Part shown: positions 23,477-32,187 of the stretch, in pieces | Position numbering within the stretch: position 1 is the stretch's first letter | How the letters are laid out: each line of letters opens with the position of its first letter | Origin: JALYNX01 sp963780755 | GTDB taxonomy: Bacteria; Actinomycetota; Acidimicrobiia; Spongiisociales; ZC4RG35 | Length of the DNA stretch: 64,000 bases | Direction of reading: 5' to 3' | Assembly: GCA_963780755.1 (NCBI GenBank) | Contig: CAWACX010000001.1 | Coordinates: forward strand, 62,001 to 126,000 | The notes under the pieces: generated by a model | What the model saw: the letters and a program-made list of their open reading frames with translations, nothing else | Databases searched by the model: none | What the model was told of the DNA's origin: nothing | Program-made: the position numbers and the translations under genes

Positions 23477-25426
23477 TTGAGCGCGAGCGTTGATGTGGCG
23501 AGGAAGGCGGTCGAGCGCCGCGCCTGGTCAGACGCACGCGACGCGTTTCACGAAGTCGAACAGGAAATGGCACTCACCCCCCAGGACCTGGAGTTGCTCG
23601 CCGACGCTGCGTGGTGGTCCGGCGAGCCGGACGAGACGGTCGAAGCCCTAGAGCGGGCCTTCGCCGGTCACATCGACCAGGGCTCGAATCTGGACGCGGC
23701 TCGCGTGGCTGTGCTGCTCGCATACCTCGCCGCGAGGCGATTGGCGATGTCGGTCGTGGCGGGCTGGGTGGGTCGGGCCCATCGACTCCTCGAGGGCGAG
23801 CCGGAGTCGATGGTCCACGCCGAGCTCAAGGTAGTGGAGCTGATCATGGCCTTTTTCGGAGGCGACCTTGCGGCATCCCCCGATCTCGCTGATGAGACCA
23901 TCGAGTTGGCACGGCGGGTTGGAAACCGCGATTCCGAATCGGAGGCGACCGCACTCAAGGGAGCGATGCTGATCATGGGTGGCCAGTGGAAAGAAGGCCT
24001 GGCCCTGATGGATGAGGCGACCGCGGCCGCTGTCTCGGGCGAGCTCAACCTGCGTGTCGCGAGCGACATCTACTGCCAGACCATCTCGGCGTGTCGCTCC
24101 ATGGCCGACTTCAAAAGGGCCGGGGAGTGGACCGAGGAGGCCGATCGCTGGATGATCCGCAATTCGGTCACCGGTTATACCGGGGTCTGCTCGGTGCACC
24201 GAGCCGAGTTGAAGAGGTTGCATGGCAACTGGACGGAGGCCGAGGAGGAGGCCCGGGCGGCTTGTACCCAATTGGAGAAGTACCACATCCTCGACGGGGT
24301 CGGATTTGCCCATTATGAGGTGGGTGAAGTCCGCTTCCGGACCGGTGACTACGTCGGGGCCGACGAGGCTTTTGTCCTGGCCTACGAGAATGGGCAGAAC
24401 CCGTACCCCGGCCTCGCGTTGCTGATGCTGGCCCGAGGGGAGGCCGACGATGCGGCCGCTGCCCTGGCCCGTGCCCTCAAGGAGTCGGGGAGCGGCAACC
24501 TTCTGGCCAGGGCGACCATGCTGCCGGCTCAGGCCGAGGTCGCTCTGGCCCGAGCTGATATCGACACCGCACAGGCAGCCATCTCAGAGCTGGAGGTGAT
24601 CGCTGAGGAGTTCGAGCGACCGGCATTCGAGGCGGCCGCCCTCACCGCCCGAGGCCAGCTCGCTCTCCACCTCGGAGAGCCTGACCGGGCAGCCGACGAC
24701 CTGGAGCGCGCCTGGAGGTTGTGGAAAGAAGTCGACTTCCCCTACGAGACCGCCCGGGCCCGCATGCTCCTCGGTCAAGCCAGGGCGGCCGGCGGTGACC
24801 TGGGCTCGGCGCGCATGGAGTTGGGTGCGGCGCGGTCCACCTTCACCCGCCTCGGCGCTGCCCCCGACCTGAGACGAGTGGAAGAGCTCCTTTACGAGTC
24901 GCGGTCCGAGGAGGCGGAGCGGACGCGGGTCACCAAAACCCTGGTGTTCACCGACATCGTGACTTCGACCGACCTCGTGGGTCTGATCGGGGACCAAGCG
25001 TGGGAGGAGTTGTTGAAGTGGCACGACAAGGAACTCCCATCACGATTCGCTTCTCACCATGGCGAAGTGGTCAGCCACACCGGGGACGGGTTCTTTGTCG
25101 CCTTCGACAAACCGACGGATGCCATCGAAGCCGCGGTGTCGATCCAACGGAAGTTGGCGGAGCATCGGCGTGAGTCCGGCTTCGCCCTGATGGTCCGGAT
25201 CGGCATCCACCACGTCGAGGTGACCCGCGAAGGATCCGATTATCGAGGGCAAGGGGTCCACGCCGCGGCCCGGGTCGGAGCGGTGGCGGCTGGGGAGGAG
25301 ATAGCGGTCACCCGAGATGTCCTCGATGCCGCCGGGGAGTTGCGATTTGGCATCTCCGAGCCGCAACCGATCGAGCTCAAGGGGATCGCGGAGCCGGTCG
25401 AGGTGGCGCTGGTCGACTGGCGATAG
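23477..25426 (+). CDS. TPR protein with C-terminal class III nucleotide cyclase domain
   Basis: A 649-aa protein with a TTG start. Residues 1-470 are helical repeats (TPR-like), and the last 170 residues are a class III cyclase domain with LVFTDIVTSTDLVG, SHTGDGFFVAFD and HAAARVGAVAAGEEI. The lysine usually found just before TGDG is replaced by Ser/His, so substrate choice may differ or activity may be reduced. The domain order is the reverse of the cyclase protein at the left edge of the window. A -10-like TAGAAT lies in the 79-bp gap to the divergent lyase gene. Partners are unknown. Confidence 0.88.
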   Translation: MSASVDVARKAVERRAWSDARDAFHEVEQEMALTPQDLELLADAAWWSGEPDETVEALERAFAGHIDQGSNLDAARVAVLLAYLAARRLAMSVVAGWVGRAHRLLEGEPESMVHAELKVVELIMAFFGGDLAASPDLADETIELARRVGNRDSESEATALKGAMLIMGGQWKEGLALMDEATAAAVSGELNLRVASDIYCQTISACRSMADFKRAGEWTEEADRWMIRNSVTGYTGVCSVHRAELKRLHGNWTEAEEEARAACTQLEKYHILDGVGFAHYEVGEVRFRTGDYVGADEAFVLAYENGQNPYPGLALLMLARGEADDAAAALARALKESGSGNLLARATMLPAQAEVALARADIDTAQAAISELEVIAEEFERPAFEAAALTARGQLALHLGEPDRAADDLERAWRLWKEVDFPYETARARMLLGQARAAGGDLGSARMELGAARSTFTRLGAAPDLRRVEELLYESRSEEAERTRVTKTLVFTDIVTSTDLVGLIGDQAWEELLKWHDKELPSRFASHHGEVVSHTGDGFFVAFDKPTDAIEAAVSIQRKLAEHRRESGFALMVRIGIHHVEVTREGSDYRGQGVHAAARVGAVAAGEEIAVTRDVLDAAGELRFGISEPQPIELKGIAEPVEVALVDWR

Positions 25427-25499
25427 CCCAGGAATCCGCCCGCGCCAGCCAGATCACGGGGTGTAGTTTCGGGGTTCGCTCTATCCCGAAGGAGGAAAC

Positions 25500-25883
25500 A
25501 TGAGCGAGCACCCCAACGCCGTGATGTACCGCGAGGCAATGGCGAAATTCAATGCCGGGGACACGTCGGCCATGGTGGATGCGATTGCTGATGACGTGGT
25601 GTGGTGGCAGATCGGCTCGTCGGAGCCAATCCGGGGCAAGGCGGCACTCATCGAGTCGATGTCCTACCTCGACCAGATCGACCTCACCGTCGATCTCACC
25701 GATGTCGTCGCGAGCGACGACATGGTCGTCGGCCTGGCAACTGCCACGGTGGGGAAGGGCGCGGACGCCTTCACCTATCAGACGGCAGAGGTCGCCTGGC
25801 TCAAGGACGGCAAGGTCACGGAGCGCCGTGCCTACTCGGACGACACCGAGGCGATCAACACCTTCTTCTCCCAGTTCGGCTAG
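25500..25883 (+). CDS. SnoaL-like / NTF2-fold protein
   Basis: A 127-aa NTF2-like protein with MYREAMAKFNAGDTSAMVDAI, VWWQIGSSEPIRGKAALIE and a terminal EAINTFFSQFG, typical of small ketosteroid-isomerase-like folds. A strong AAGGAGG ribosome site lies before the ATG. It is not closely similar to the other NTF2-like protein in this window. It converges on the TPR gene with a 4-bp overlap. The ligand or reaction is unknown. Confidence 0.8.
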   Translation: MSEHPNAVMYREAMAKFNAGDTSAMVDAIADDVVWWQIGSSEPIRGKAALIESMSYLDQIDLTVDLTDVVASDDMVVGLATATVGKGADAFTYQTAEVAWLKDGKVTERRAYSDDTEAINTFFSQFG

Positions 25884-26374
25884 ATCGTCGACTCCCGGAG
25901 TTCGTCGGCGTACCAGCGCAGCGATCGGCCGTAGTCCTCGACCGGTCCCGGGTTGGCGAGGAGTTGGTCTAGCAATTCCGAAACTGCTCGCTCGGGCTGC
26001 CCGGCGCTGGTGAGGGCGAGGGCGAGGAAGGCTCGCCCCGCCCGGTGGCGGGGATGCTCGGCGCACAATTCAGAGAGGATGGAGACCGCTTCGTCGAACC
26101 GATCGAGATTGCGGAGGGTGCTCGCCAGCTGAATCTGCGCTCGCAGCGTCTCCTCGTCATCGAGGCCCGTGGCGAGGGCTGTTTGGTACGGGGCCACCGC
26201 CCGCTCTTCTTCTCCTGCGGCGTCGTATGCGCCGGCGAGATGGAAGAGGACTCTGGGGTCCTCGGGGTGCTCAGCGGCCAGCGTTTCAAAATGCAGGATC
26301 GCCTCTTCGTACTGCTCGGCTTCGATCAGGTCCTGCCCGGCGTCGAAGGCGCTCTGGTCGACATGTGAGGTCAC
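25880..26374 (-). CDS. TPR-repeat protein, 164 aa
   Basis: Four or so tetratricopeptide units are visible, for example YEEAILHFETLAAEHPEDPRV and RFDEAVSILSELCAEHPRH, ending in a tail that reads YGRSLRWYADELRESTI. The likely start is GTG at 26374, inside a long hairpin; a second GTG 13 codons upstream is also in frame. It probably mediates protein contacts in the cytoplasm. Partners are not evident. Confidence 0.75.
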   Translation of the reverse strand: MTSHVDQSAFDAGQDLIEAEQYEEAILHFETLAAEHPEDPRVLFHLAGAYDAAGEEERAVAPYQTALATGLDDEETLRAQIQLASTLRNLDRFDEAVSILSELCAEHPRHRAGRAFLALALTSAGQPERAVSELLDQLLANPGPVEDYGRSLRWYADELRESTI

Positions 26375-26402
26375 GACCCGCTTTCTAGCGGGTCGTGACC
26401 TC
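26367..26402. terminator. 16-bp perfect hairpin over the TPR gene start
   Basis: Arms at 26367-26382 and 26387-26402 are perfect complements with a TTCT loop. It lies 7 bp past the end of the upstream minus-strand gene (stop at 26410) and covers the GTG start of the TPR gene. It could end the upstream transcript, or hide the TPR ribosome site when both genes are read together. Confidence 0.55.
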
Positions 26403-26409
26403 GGGTGGT

Positions 26410-26688
26410 TCACCTGCGGCCGATGATTCGATCGGACCGCAGATCGTCGAGAGCTCGTTCGATCTGATAGGCAGCGCGATCCCGGGCCAATTCCCGCAAC
26501 CGCCTGGCCTGTGCCGAGGGCTCGTAACTGGTCACATTCGAGTTGGCCGGGCTCGGGTCGGATTGGGCGTTCTGGATCCCGAGGCCGATGCCAAGGGCGA
26601 TCGCGATGGCGGCCAGAGTGACGGCAACGACTCGGTCCCAGGACTGTGGCTGGGGGATGCCACCGGGTCGAATGACAGTCGTGGTCAT
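26410..26688 (-). CDS. Small single-pass membrane protein, 92 aa (TVIxPG family)
   Basis: The N-terminus MTTTVIRPGGIPQP is followed by one hydrophobic helix (VVAVTLAAIAIALGIGLGI) and a charged extracytoplasmic or cytoplasmic tail rich in Arg. The tail contains QARRLRELARDRAAYQIERAL. The N-terminus and helix resemble those of the 238-aa protein at 38595-39311 (MSTSVIHPGSTG and AIALGFVFASNQA), which suggests a paralogous family within this genome. No function is known. It is divergent from the large membrane protein gene. Confidence 0.7.
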   Translation of the reverse strand: MTTTVIRPGGIPQPQSWDRVVAVTLAAIAIALGIGLGIQNAQSDPSPANSNVTSYEPSAQARRLRELARDRAAYQIERALDDLRSDRIIGRR

Positions 26689-26775
26689 GGGTTTCTTCCT
26701 CCGATCGGACCTGTGTCTCAGGCCCGGACCCAGGAAGGAGGCGCCGCGGTCGATGCTGATACCTAGATTCCGCCA

Positions 26776-28068
26776 GTGAGCCGCACTCCCAGCCAGGTAG
26801 CCGGTGCCGGCATCACCGGTGCTTTGATCGGAGCCGCCGGAGGAGCCGCGCTGAGCAGTTCGCTCCCGGACGGAGACTGGCCAGTTGGAGCCGCTCTAGG
26901 GGCGCTCAGCCTCGGTTTGATCTCGGCTTGGGCCGACCACAGCCGTCAACCAGGGCGACCTCAGCCCCTGGTGATGCGCATCGTGTCCGCCGCATTTCTG
27001 GCGGCGGTGCTGGGGTGGCTGCTGGAGTGGATACTCCCCGACTGGCCCTCAGCCCTCCCCGGGGCCTTGGTGGGTGCTCTGTTTGGCCTTGCCGGCCTCC
27101 GACCGGCGAAGCTGCTTCTCGGCCTGGCGGTCGGTGTCCTGGTGGGACTCGGCTTCGACCTCTGGCTCCCCGAAGTGGGTTGGGCCTGGGTCTCCGCCGT
27201 CACCGTGGTGATCTACCGCTCGATCGTCGCCGTCTTGTGGCGAGGGCGTGACCAGGTCCGGGTCGTCGGGGAACAGGTGCGACCCGAGCTGGTGCCGTTC
27301 GTCGTGCCGTTCGCCGAAGCGGGCAGACACGTCGGCGTCGACTATCTGGAGCGCTATGCCCGGGCGGTCGGTGCTCGGTATTCACACCGTCCCCACGACA
27401 TCGGGATCCTTGCCCGGTTCGAGCAGCTTCGTGGCCCCGACTTCGATCCGGAAGCCGTCGATCCGCTGATTCGTGAGTTCTACGAGCACACGAGCAGGTT
27501 CAAGCTCTCCATCGTCCCCGAATGGAGATGGTGGATGCGCCTCCCGTACCGGATCTACCGCGAAACGGTGGCCCGCCCCTTGGGTCAGGCCAACGCGCCG
27601 TTCGAGATCGAAGAGGTGCAGCACGGAGTGGTCTCTTGGATCGACACCATCGACATCGATCACGATGGTGAAGCAGACGTTCGAGCGTGGGTCCGGGCCT
27701 ACGAGGACGGGGAGCCCATCTACGTGGGCATTTACACCGTGGTCGACATCGAGGATGTCCCCCACGTGGCTGTGGGCTTCCCGCTGCCCTCGGGGAGTTT
27801 CACCGCGACCCTTCAACCCCAGAACGAGAAGGAGGGAGGCTTCTCACTACGGTCCCAAACCGGGTCCAGCGCCGCGGGCCACTATCTGTCGTTCATCGAG
27901 CCCGACGGAAATGTCACCTCACTGCAGCTGGTGAGTTTCGGCGAGGAGATACGGGTCTTCCTCGAAGGCGGGCAAATCAAGACCGACCAGTCATTTTCCC
28001 TGGGTGGCGTCGTGTTCATGACACTGCACTACGAGATCACCCGGGCGGCTGCCGTCCAGGAAGGTTGA
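26776..28068 (+). CDS. Large hypothetical protein: Gly/Ala-rich membrane N-terminus and soluble C-terminal domain
   Basis: A 430-aa protein with a GTG start. Residues 1-155 form about five hydrophobic segments, beginning GITGALIGAAGGAALSS and rich in Gly/Ala. From about residue 160 the protein is soluble: a helical part (YLERYARAVGARYSHRPHD, WRWWMRLPYRIYRETVARP) and then beta-rich sequence with a DIDHDGEADVRAW stretch that looks like a calcium-type Asp loop. I do not recognise the family. It ends 1 bp from the convergent EamA gene. Confidence 0.7.
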   Translation: MSRTPSQVAGAGITGALIGAAGGAALSSSLPDGDWPVGAALGALSLGLISAWADHSRQPGRPQPLVMRIVSAAFLAAVLGWLLEWILPDWPSALPGALVGALFGLAGLRPAKLLLGLAVGVLVGLGFDLWLPEVGWAWVSAVTVVIYRSIVAVLWRGRDQVRVVGEQVRPELVPFVVPFAEAGRHVGVDYLERYARAVGARYSHRPHDIGILARFEQLRGPDFDPEAVDPLIREFYEHTSRFKLSIVPEWRWWMRLPYRIYRETVARPLGQANAPFEIEEVQHGVVSWIDTIDIDHDGEADVRAWVRAYEDGEPIYVGIYTVVDIEDVPHVAVGFPLPSGSFTATLQPQNEKEGGFSLRSQTGSSAAGHYLSFIEPDGNVTSLQLVSFGEEIRVFLEGGQIKTDQSFSLGGVVFMTLHYEITRAAAVQEG

Positions 28069-28069
28069 G

Positions 28070-29017
28070 TCAGGCGGCTTCTTCGATCGGAGCCGGGTCC
28101 GAGATCTGGCGTCTGGCACCGAAGTCCGCATGGGCGGTGGCCACAAGGGCGACGCCGAGCAGGATCAAGGGAAGTGCGATGAAGATCGGGCCAGTGATGA
28201 TCTCGCCGCCGAGAGTCAGGCCAAGCACGACCGCTACCACCGGGTTGACATAGGCATAGCTGGTGGCGAGGCCGGGCCGCACCGTGCGCATCAGGAAGTA
28301 GTAGGCGGTGAAGGCGATGATCGACCCGAACACGATCAGGTAAGCGAGCGCGAGCCACGCCGAAGTCGAAGGGTCCCCGGCGACACGCTCGCCGCGGAGC
28401 AATCCCAACGAAGTCAATAAGACTCCGCCGGACAGCAACTGCGCTGCCGGCCCCATCAGGCCTCGAGGTAGATCGAGACGGGATCCCCAAACCGTGGCGA
28501 ATGACCAGGAGAGGGGGGCGATGACGACGAGAAGCGTCCCCAGGGCACTCGATTGGAAGTCGCCCTCCTGGGCTAGGACGAGAACGCCCAGGAGGCCGAT
28601 GGTGAGACCGATCCACTCACGCCGCACCGGCCACTCGCCGTAGAGGCCGCTCCATAGCGCTGCCCAGACCGGGGTCATGGCGATTGCGGTCGCGGTGACC
28701 CCGGATCCCACTCCGAGGTTCTCGGCGAACGTCACCAGGCTCAGGCCACCAACGAATAGAGGGACGCCCAAGGCGAGGAGGTTGCGCCACTGCCGCGGAG
28801 TGGGTGTGACTCCGCCCTTGACCTTGAGGACGGTGAACATGATCCCTCCGGCAACCAGGAACCGGATCCCGTTGAGGAGAAGCGGTGGAAATCCCTCGAG
28901 CCCGAACACCAGCCCGAGATAGGTCGATCCCCAGATGAAGTAGACCGCTATCAGAGCGGCCACCACCTTCCCCCGGGAGGGAGTGGGGAGCGTGGTGGCC
29001 GTCTCTGAAGTCTGCAT
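28070..29017 (-). CDS. EamA/DMT-family exporter (YedA-like)
   Basis: A 315-aa drug/metabolite transporter with ten hydrophobic helices and two EamA repeats. The N-terminal repeat has ALIAVYFIWGSTYLGLVFGL and the second has SWSFATVWGSRL and AYYFLMRTVRPGLATSYAYVNPVVAV. Members export amino acids, nucleosides or other metabolites across the cytoplasmic membrane. A CGNR-type regulator is divergent, 79 bp away, and is the natural candidate for its control. The substrate is not identified. Confidence 0.88.
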   Translation of the reverse strand: MQTSETATTLPTPSRGKVVAALIAVYFIWGSTYLGLVFGLEGFPPLLLNGIRFLVAGGIMFTVLKVKGGVTPTPRQWRNLLALGVPLFVGGLSLVTFAENLGVGSGVTATAIAMTPVWAALWSGLYGEWPVRREWIGLTIGLLGVLVLAQEGDFQSSALGTLLVVIAPLSWSFATVWGSRLDLPRGLMGPAAQLLSGGVLLTSLGLLRGERVAGDPSTSAWLALAYLIVFGSIIAFTAYYFLMRTVRPGLATSYAYVNPVVAVVLGLTLGGEIITGPIFIALPLILLGVALVATAHADFGARRQISDPAPIEEAA

Positions 29018-29022
29018 GGCTC

Positions 29023-29052
29023 TTGGATTGGGAATCTGTAGCGGGCTATACT
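29023..29052 (+). promoter_or_regulatory. Probable housekeeping promoter of the CGNR gene
   Basis: TTGGAT (29023-29028) and TATACT (29047-29052), 18 bp apart, resemble -35 and -10 elements. A 6-bp inverted repeat, CCTTAC (29062-29067) and GTAAGG (29085-29090), lies downstream in the leader and may be an autoregulatory site. Confidence 0.5.
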
Positions 29053-29096
29053 GTGTTCGTACCTTACAGCTTAGACCTCATCGAGTAAGGCTCCAA

Positions 29097-29657
29097 ATGG
29101 ATTTCTCGCATTACAACGATCACCCGGTCGATCTAGCGGTCGATTTGGTCAACACCTTCGACACCGCCGACAACTCAGAGGACCTTCTGACACCGGCTGA
29201 CGTGGCCCGATTCATCGACACACACGAGAACCAGGACTGGTGCAGCCCAGGTTGGAAACCCACCGAACGGGACCTCCACGAGGTCCGCGCCTTGCGCTCC
29301 CGATTGCGCGAGGTGTTCTCGGCCGAGGACGAGACATCGGCGGCGGCGGTGCTCAACGGCATCCTCACCGATGTGAACGCGGTCCCGCGCCTCAGCGTCC
29401 ATGGCGAAGGCCCTCACCTCCACTTCGAGTCCCGGGACACGAGCCCGGCGCGCTGGTTGGGGGCGATCACTGCGATGGGCCTCACTGTCGCCATGATCGA
29501 AGGTGGCTTCGATCGTTTCGGGATCTGCGCCGCGGGCACCTGTGAGGATGTCTTCGTCGACACCTCCCGCAACCATTCCCGGCTCCACTGCTCGGGAAAG
29601 TGCACCACCCGGGAGAACGTGGCCGCCCACCGCGCCCGGCAGAAGGAACAGGTCTGA
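29097..29657 (+). CDS. CGNR zinc-finger transcriptional regulator (ABATE domain)
   Basis: A 186-aa protein. The N-terminal ABATE domain begins MDFSHYNDHPVDLAVDLVNT. The C-terminal zinc finger has FGICAAGTCEDVFVDTSRNHSR, then HCSGKCTTRENVAAHRAR, a close variant of the C-G-N-R motif with a T in place of the N. The finger binds DNA, and the ABATE part is thought to sense a ligand. The start MDFSHYND is chosen because the upstream extension crosses the promoter. It probably regulates the divergent EamA exporter and itself. Confidence 0.88.
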   Translation: MDFSHYNDHPVDLAVDLVNTFDTADNSEDLLTPADVARFIDTHENQDWCSPGWKPTERDLHEVRALRSRLREVFSAEDETSAAAVLNGILTDVNAVPRLSVHGEGPHLHFESRDTSPARWLGAITAMGLTVAMIEGGFDRFGICAAGTCEDVFVDTSRNHSRLHCSGKCTTRENVAAHRARQKEQV

Positions 29658-29667
29658 CCCAAGCCGG

Positions 29668-30822
29668 TCAGGTCTCTGCCAACCAACGCCTTATCTCGTC
29701 GCCGTGCTCGTCGAGGCGCGGCGGCGGTCTCGGTTCCCGGCGCTCGCCACCGAGGCCCCGCAACGGGTCCGCGACCAGGCGTAGGGGACCACGGACCGGG
29801 TCCTCGATCTCTGTGACCATCCCCGCCGCCTGAGGCAGGGAGAACACCCGGTCGATGGGGAGCACCGGCGCGGCTGGGACTCCCGCTTCCTGGAGCGCCG
29901 TCACCCACTCCTCGACACTCCCCACGGCAAACGTGGCTGCCATGTCGCTGATCAGCGCCTCGCGGTGCTTCACTCGCTCCCCGTTGCTCGAATATGCCGG
30001 ATCGACGGCGAGGTCGGGTCGTCCCATCGCATGGCAGGTAGCGAGGAAGAGCTTGTCGTTCCCTGCGGTGACCACGAACTGGCCGTCTCTGGCGTTGAAC
30101 GCCTGATAGGGAACGATGTTGGGGTGGGCATTTCCCGAAGGCCCCGGGACCATTCCGCCGAGGAGATGGTTGGCGGCCTGGTTGACCAAAGTCGCGAGGC
30201 TGGTCTCGAAGAGCCCAACGTCGAATGCGGCGCCCTCCCCGGTCTGATCGCGTTTCCGCAGCGCGGCCAGGATCGCGATCGCCGAGTAGAGGCCGGCAAC
30301 CACGTCGAGTAGCGCCACGCCCATCTTCACCGGTTCGCCACCCTTCTCGCCGGTGATCGACATGAAGCCGGTCATCGCCTGCATTAGGAGGTCGTACCCC
30401 GGCACATCACCCGCCTCGGAGTCGGCGAAGGCGGGGATGGAGCAATAGACCAGGCCCGGATTGTGGGTCGAGAGGTCACCGCGCCCCAACCCGAATCGGG
30501 CCATGACACCCGGTCGGAAGTTCTCCACCAGGACGTCGGCGCGGATGGCAATGGCCGTTGCGAGTTCACGATCGTCGGGATGGTTCAGGTCGAGTGTGAT
30601 CGATCGCTTGTTGCGGTTGACGCTGAGGTAATAAGCGGCATCGTCGCCAACGAACGGCGGGCCCCAGGTGCGGGTGTCATCGCCGGAACCGGGACGCTCG
30701 ATCTTGATCACGTCGGCGCCGAGGTCAGCCAGGATCATGGTGCACAGTGGGCCGGCCAGGATCCGGGTGAAGTCGGCGACAACCACGCCGTCCAAGGGTG
30801 GGGTCACATTGGGTTCGATCAT
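29668..30822 (-). CDS. CaiB/BaiF-type (family III) CoA-transferase
   Basis: A 384-aa enzyme starting MIEPNVTPPLDG. It has VVVADFTRILAGPLCTMILADLGADVIKIERP, the family opening, and a conserved Asp (D173 in GVALLDVVAGLYS) at the place of the catalytic residue that forms an acyl-aspartyl intermediate. The enzyme moves CoA between carboxylic acids. The frame extends far upstream, but that part runs into the Kelch gene promoter and lacks family similarity. Donor and acceptor acids are unknown; no catabolic partner is adjacent. Confidence 0.9.
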   Translation of the reverse strand: MIEPNVTPPLDGVVVADFTRILAGPLCTMILADLGADVIKIERPGSGDDTRTWGPPFVGDDAAYYLSVNRNKRSITLDLNHPDDRELATAIAIRADVLVENFRPGVMARFGLGRGDLSTHNPGLVYCSIPAFADSEAGDVPGYDLLMQAMTGFMSITGEKGGEPVKMGVALLDVVAGLYSAIAILAALRKRDQTGEGAAFDVGLFETSLATLVNQAANHLLGGMVPGPSGNAHPNIVPYQAFNARDGQFVVTAGNDKLFLATCHAMGRPDLAVDPAYSSNGERVKHREALISDMAATFAVGSVEEWVTALQEAGVPAAPVLPIDRVFSLPQAAGMVTEIEDPVRGPLRLVADPLRGLGGERREPRPPPRLDEHGDEIRRWLAET

Positions 30823-30873
30823 CGCGTCCGCCGGGGAGGGTAAATGAAGCGGGAGCAGCCCTAGTGTCGGAAG

Positions 30874-31803
30874 ATGCAACGGGCGCTGCTGATAATGGGT
30901 GTGCTCATCGTGGCGTGTGCGGAGACCAGAAGCCCTACGACCACCATCCAGGAAGCCTGGACCGAGGTGGCTCCCGACCCCGTGGCACGCAGCGAGCATC
31001 CCGCCGTGGTCGTGGGCGGCGAGATGATGGTGAGCGGGGGTTTCGTCGAGTCCGGGTTCGGGGACGACTCGGTCACAGCCTCGGTCGGCGCCTACGACCC
31101 CGAATCCGACTCATGGCGCGAGCTCCCCGACATGCCGTCTCCCCGTCATCACGGGATGGCAGCGGTGGTCGATGGCCGCGTTTTCATGATCGGCGGCTAT
31201 TCGCTATCCGGGTTCAACCCGACCAGCACGATGTGGGAGCTGGTCGACGGCGAATGGGTGGACCGAGCGCCGATCCCGGTGCTGGTTGGTGCCGGGGCCG
31301 CCGTGGAGCTAGACGGCCTCATATATCTGGTCGGCGGGACGCCGCACGGCAGCATCTTCCGCTACGACCCGGCGGCAGACACCTGGGAACATCTCGCCGA
31401 GCCGTCGCTGCAGCGGGAGCACCTGGCCGCCGTGGCCTATGACGGAGAGATCTGGGCTCTCGCCGGCAGGTGGGATGGTGAGATCTTCGACTCGGTAGAG
31501 ATCTACGACCCGTCGAGCGGCGAGTGGCGCGATGGGCCGTCAATGCACGAAGCCCGATCCGGCTTTGGCGCGGTGGTGGTCGACGATTCGATCTTCGCAG
31601 TCGGCGGGGAGGTATTCGATCCCAACGTTGCCCTCGACAGCATGGAGCGGATGAGCAATGGAGGGTGGACGCTGGTCGACCCGTTCCCCTACGGGATCCA
31701 CGGCAATCCCCTGGTCGAGATCGGGGGATCGTTGTATCTGCCAGGGGGCTCGACTCAGGCTGCGGGGGTGGAGAACGACGGGCGGACGTTCCGCTACAAC
31801 TGA
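30874..31803 (+). CDS. Kelch-repeat lipoprotein
   Basis: A 309-aa exported protein. The signal MQRALLIMGVLIVAC ends in a lipobox, so it is probably anchored on the outer face of the membrane. Then come about five Kelch units, recognisable by paired Gly and Tyr/Trp (for example VFMIGGYS, IYLVGGTP, YDPAADTWEHLAEP, IFAVGGEV). Together they form a beta-propeller. Such domains bind proteins or glycans; no catalytic residues are seen. Lipobox and propeller support the call, but its partner is unknown. Confidence 0.85.
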   Translation: MQRALLIMGVLIVACAETRSPTTTIQEAWTEVAPDPVARSEHPAVVVGGEMMVSGGFVESGFGDDSVTASVGAYDPESDSWRELPDMPSPRHHGMAAVVDGRVFMIGGYSLSGFNPTSTMWELVDGEWVDRAPIPVLVGAGAAVELDGLIYLVGGTPHGSIFRYDPAADTWEHLAEPSLQREHLAAVAYDGEIWALAGRWDGEIFDSVEIYDPSSGEWRDGPSMHEARSGFGAVVVDDSIFAVGGEVFDPNVALDSMERMSNGGWTLVDPFPYGIHGNPLVEIGGSLYLPGGSTQAAGVENDGRTFRYN

Positions 31804-31821
31804 ATTGGAGGGGCAGCCCCG

Positions 31822-32185
31822 ATGAAACACCTACTCCGACTCCTGATCACCGCGGTCGGTCTGTGGATCGCGGTCACACTGGTCAGCGGGCTCGACTTCA
31901 ACGGGTCATGGTGGGCGTTTGCCGGCGTCACCGCTCTGCTCTGGGCGGTGAACGGAGTGGTGAAGCCGATCATGAACATCCTCAGTCTTCCCGCTGGTCA
32001 TGTTGACGCTGGGGCTGTTCATGCTGATCACGAACGCGCTTGCGCTTCAGTTCGTGGTGTGGCTGTCAGAGCCGGAACGCCTCGACCTCGGCCTGACCTC
32101 CACCGGCTTCTGGTGGGCGACGTTCCTCGGGGCGTTGACGATCAGCGTGGTCCGAATCGTCCTCGACAAGCTGCTGCGGGTCTAG
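31822..32185 (+). CDS. Phage-holin-4-family (PF04020-like) membrane protein, frame interrupted near 31993
   Basis: The first frame reads MKHLLRLLITAVGLWIAVTLV and ends NGVVKPIMNILSLP. The second continues LVMLTLGLFMLITNALALQFV and ends at TAG 32185. Removing one base near 31993 (in CCCGCTGG) joins them into one four-helix protein of about 120 aa that matches the family length. The family is named after phage holins but is common in bacterial chromosomes, and its function is unclear. A sequencing error is more likely than a dead gene. Confidence 0.75.
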
Positions 32186-32187
32186 GT

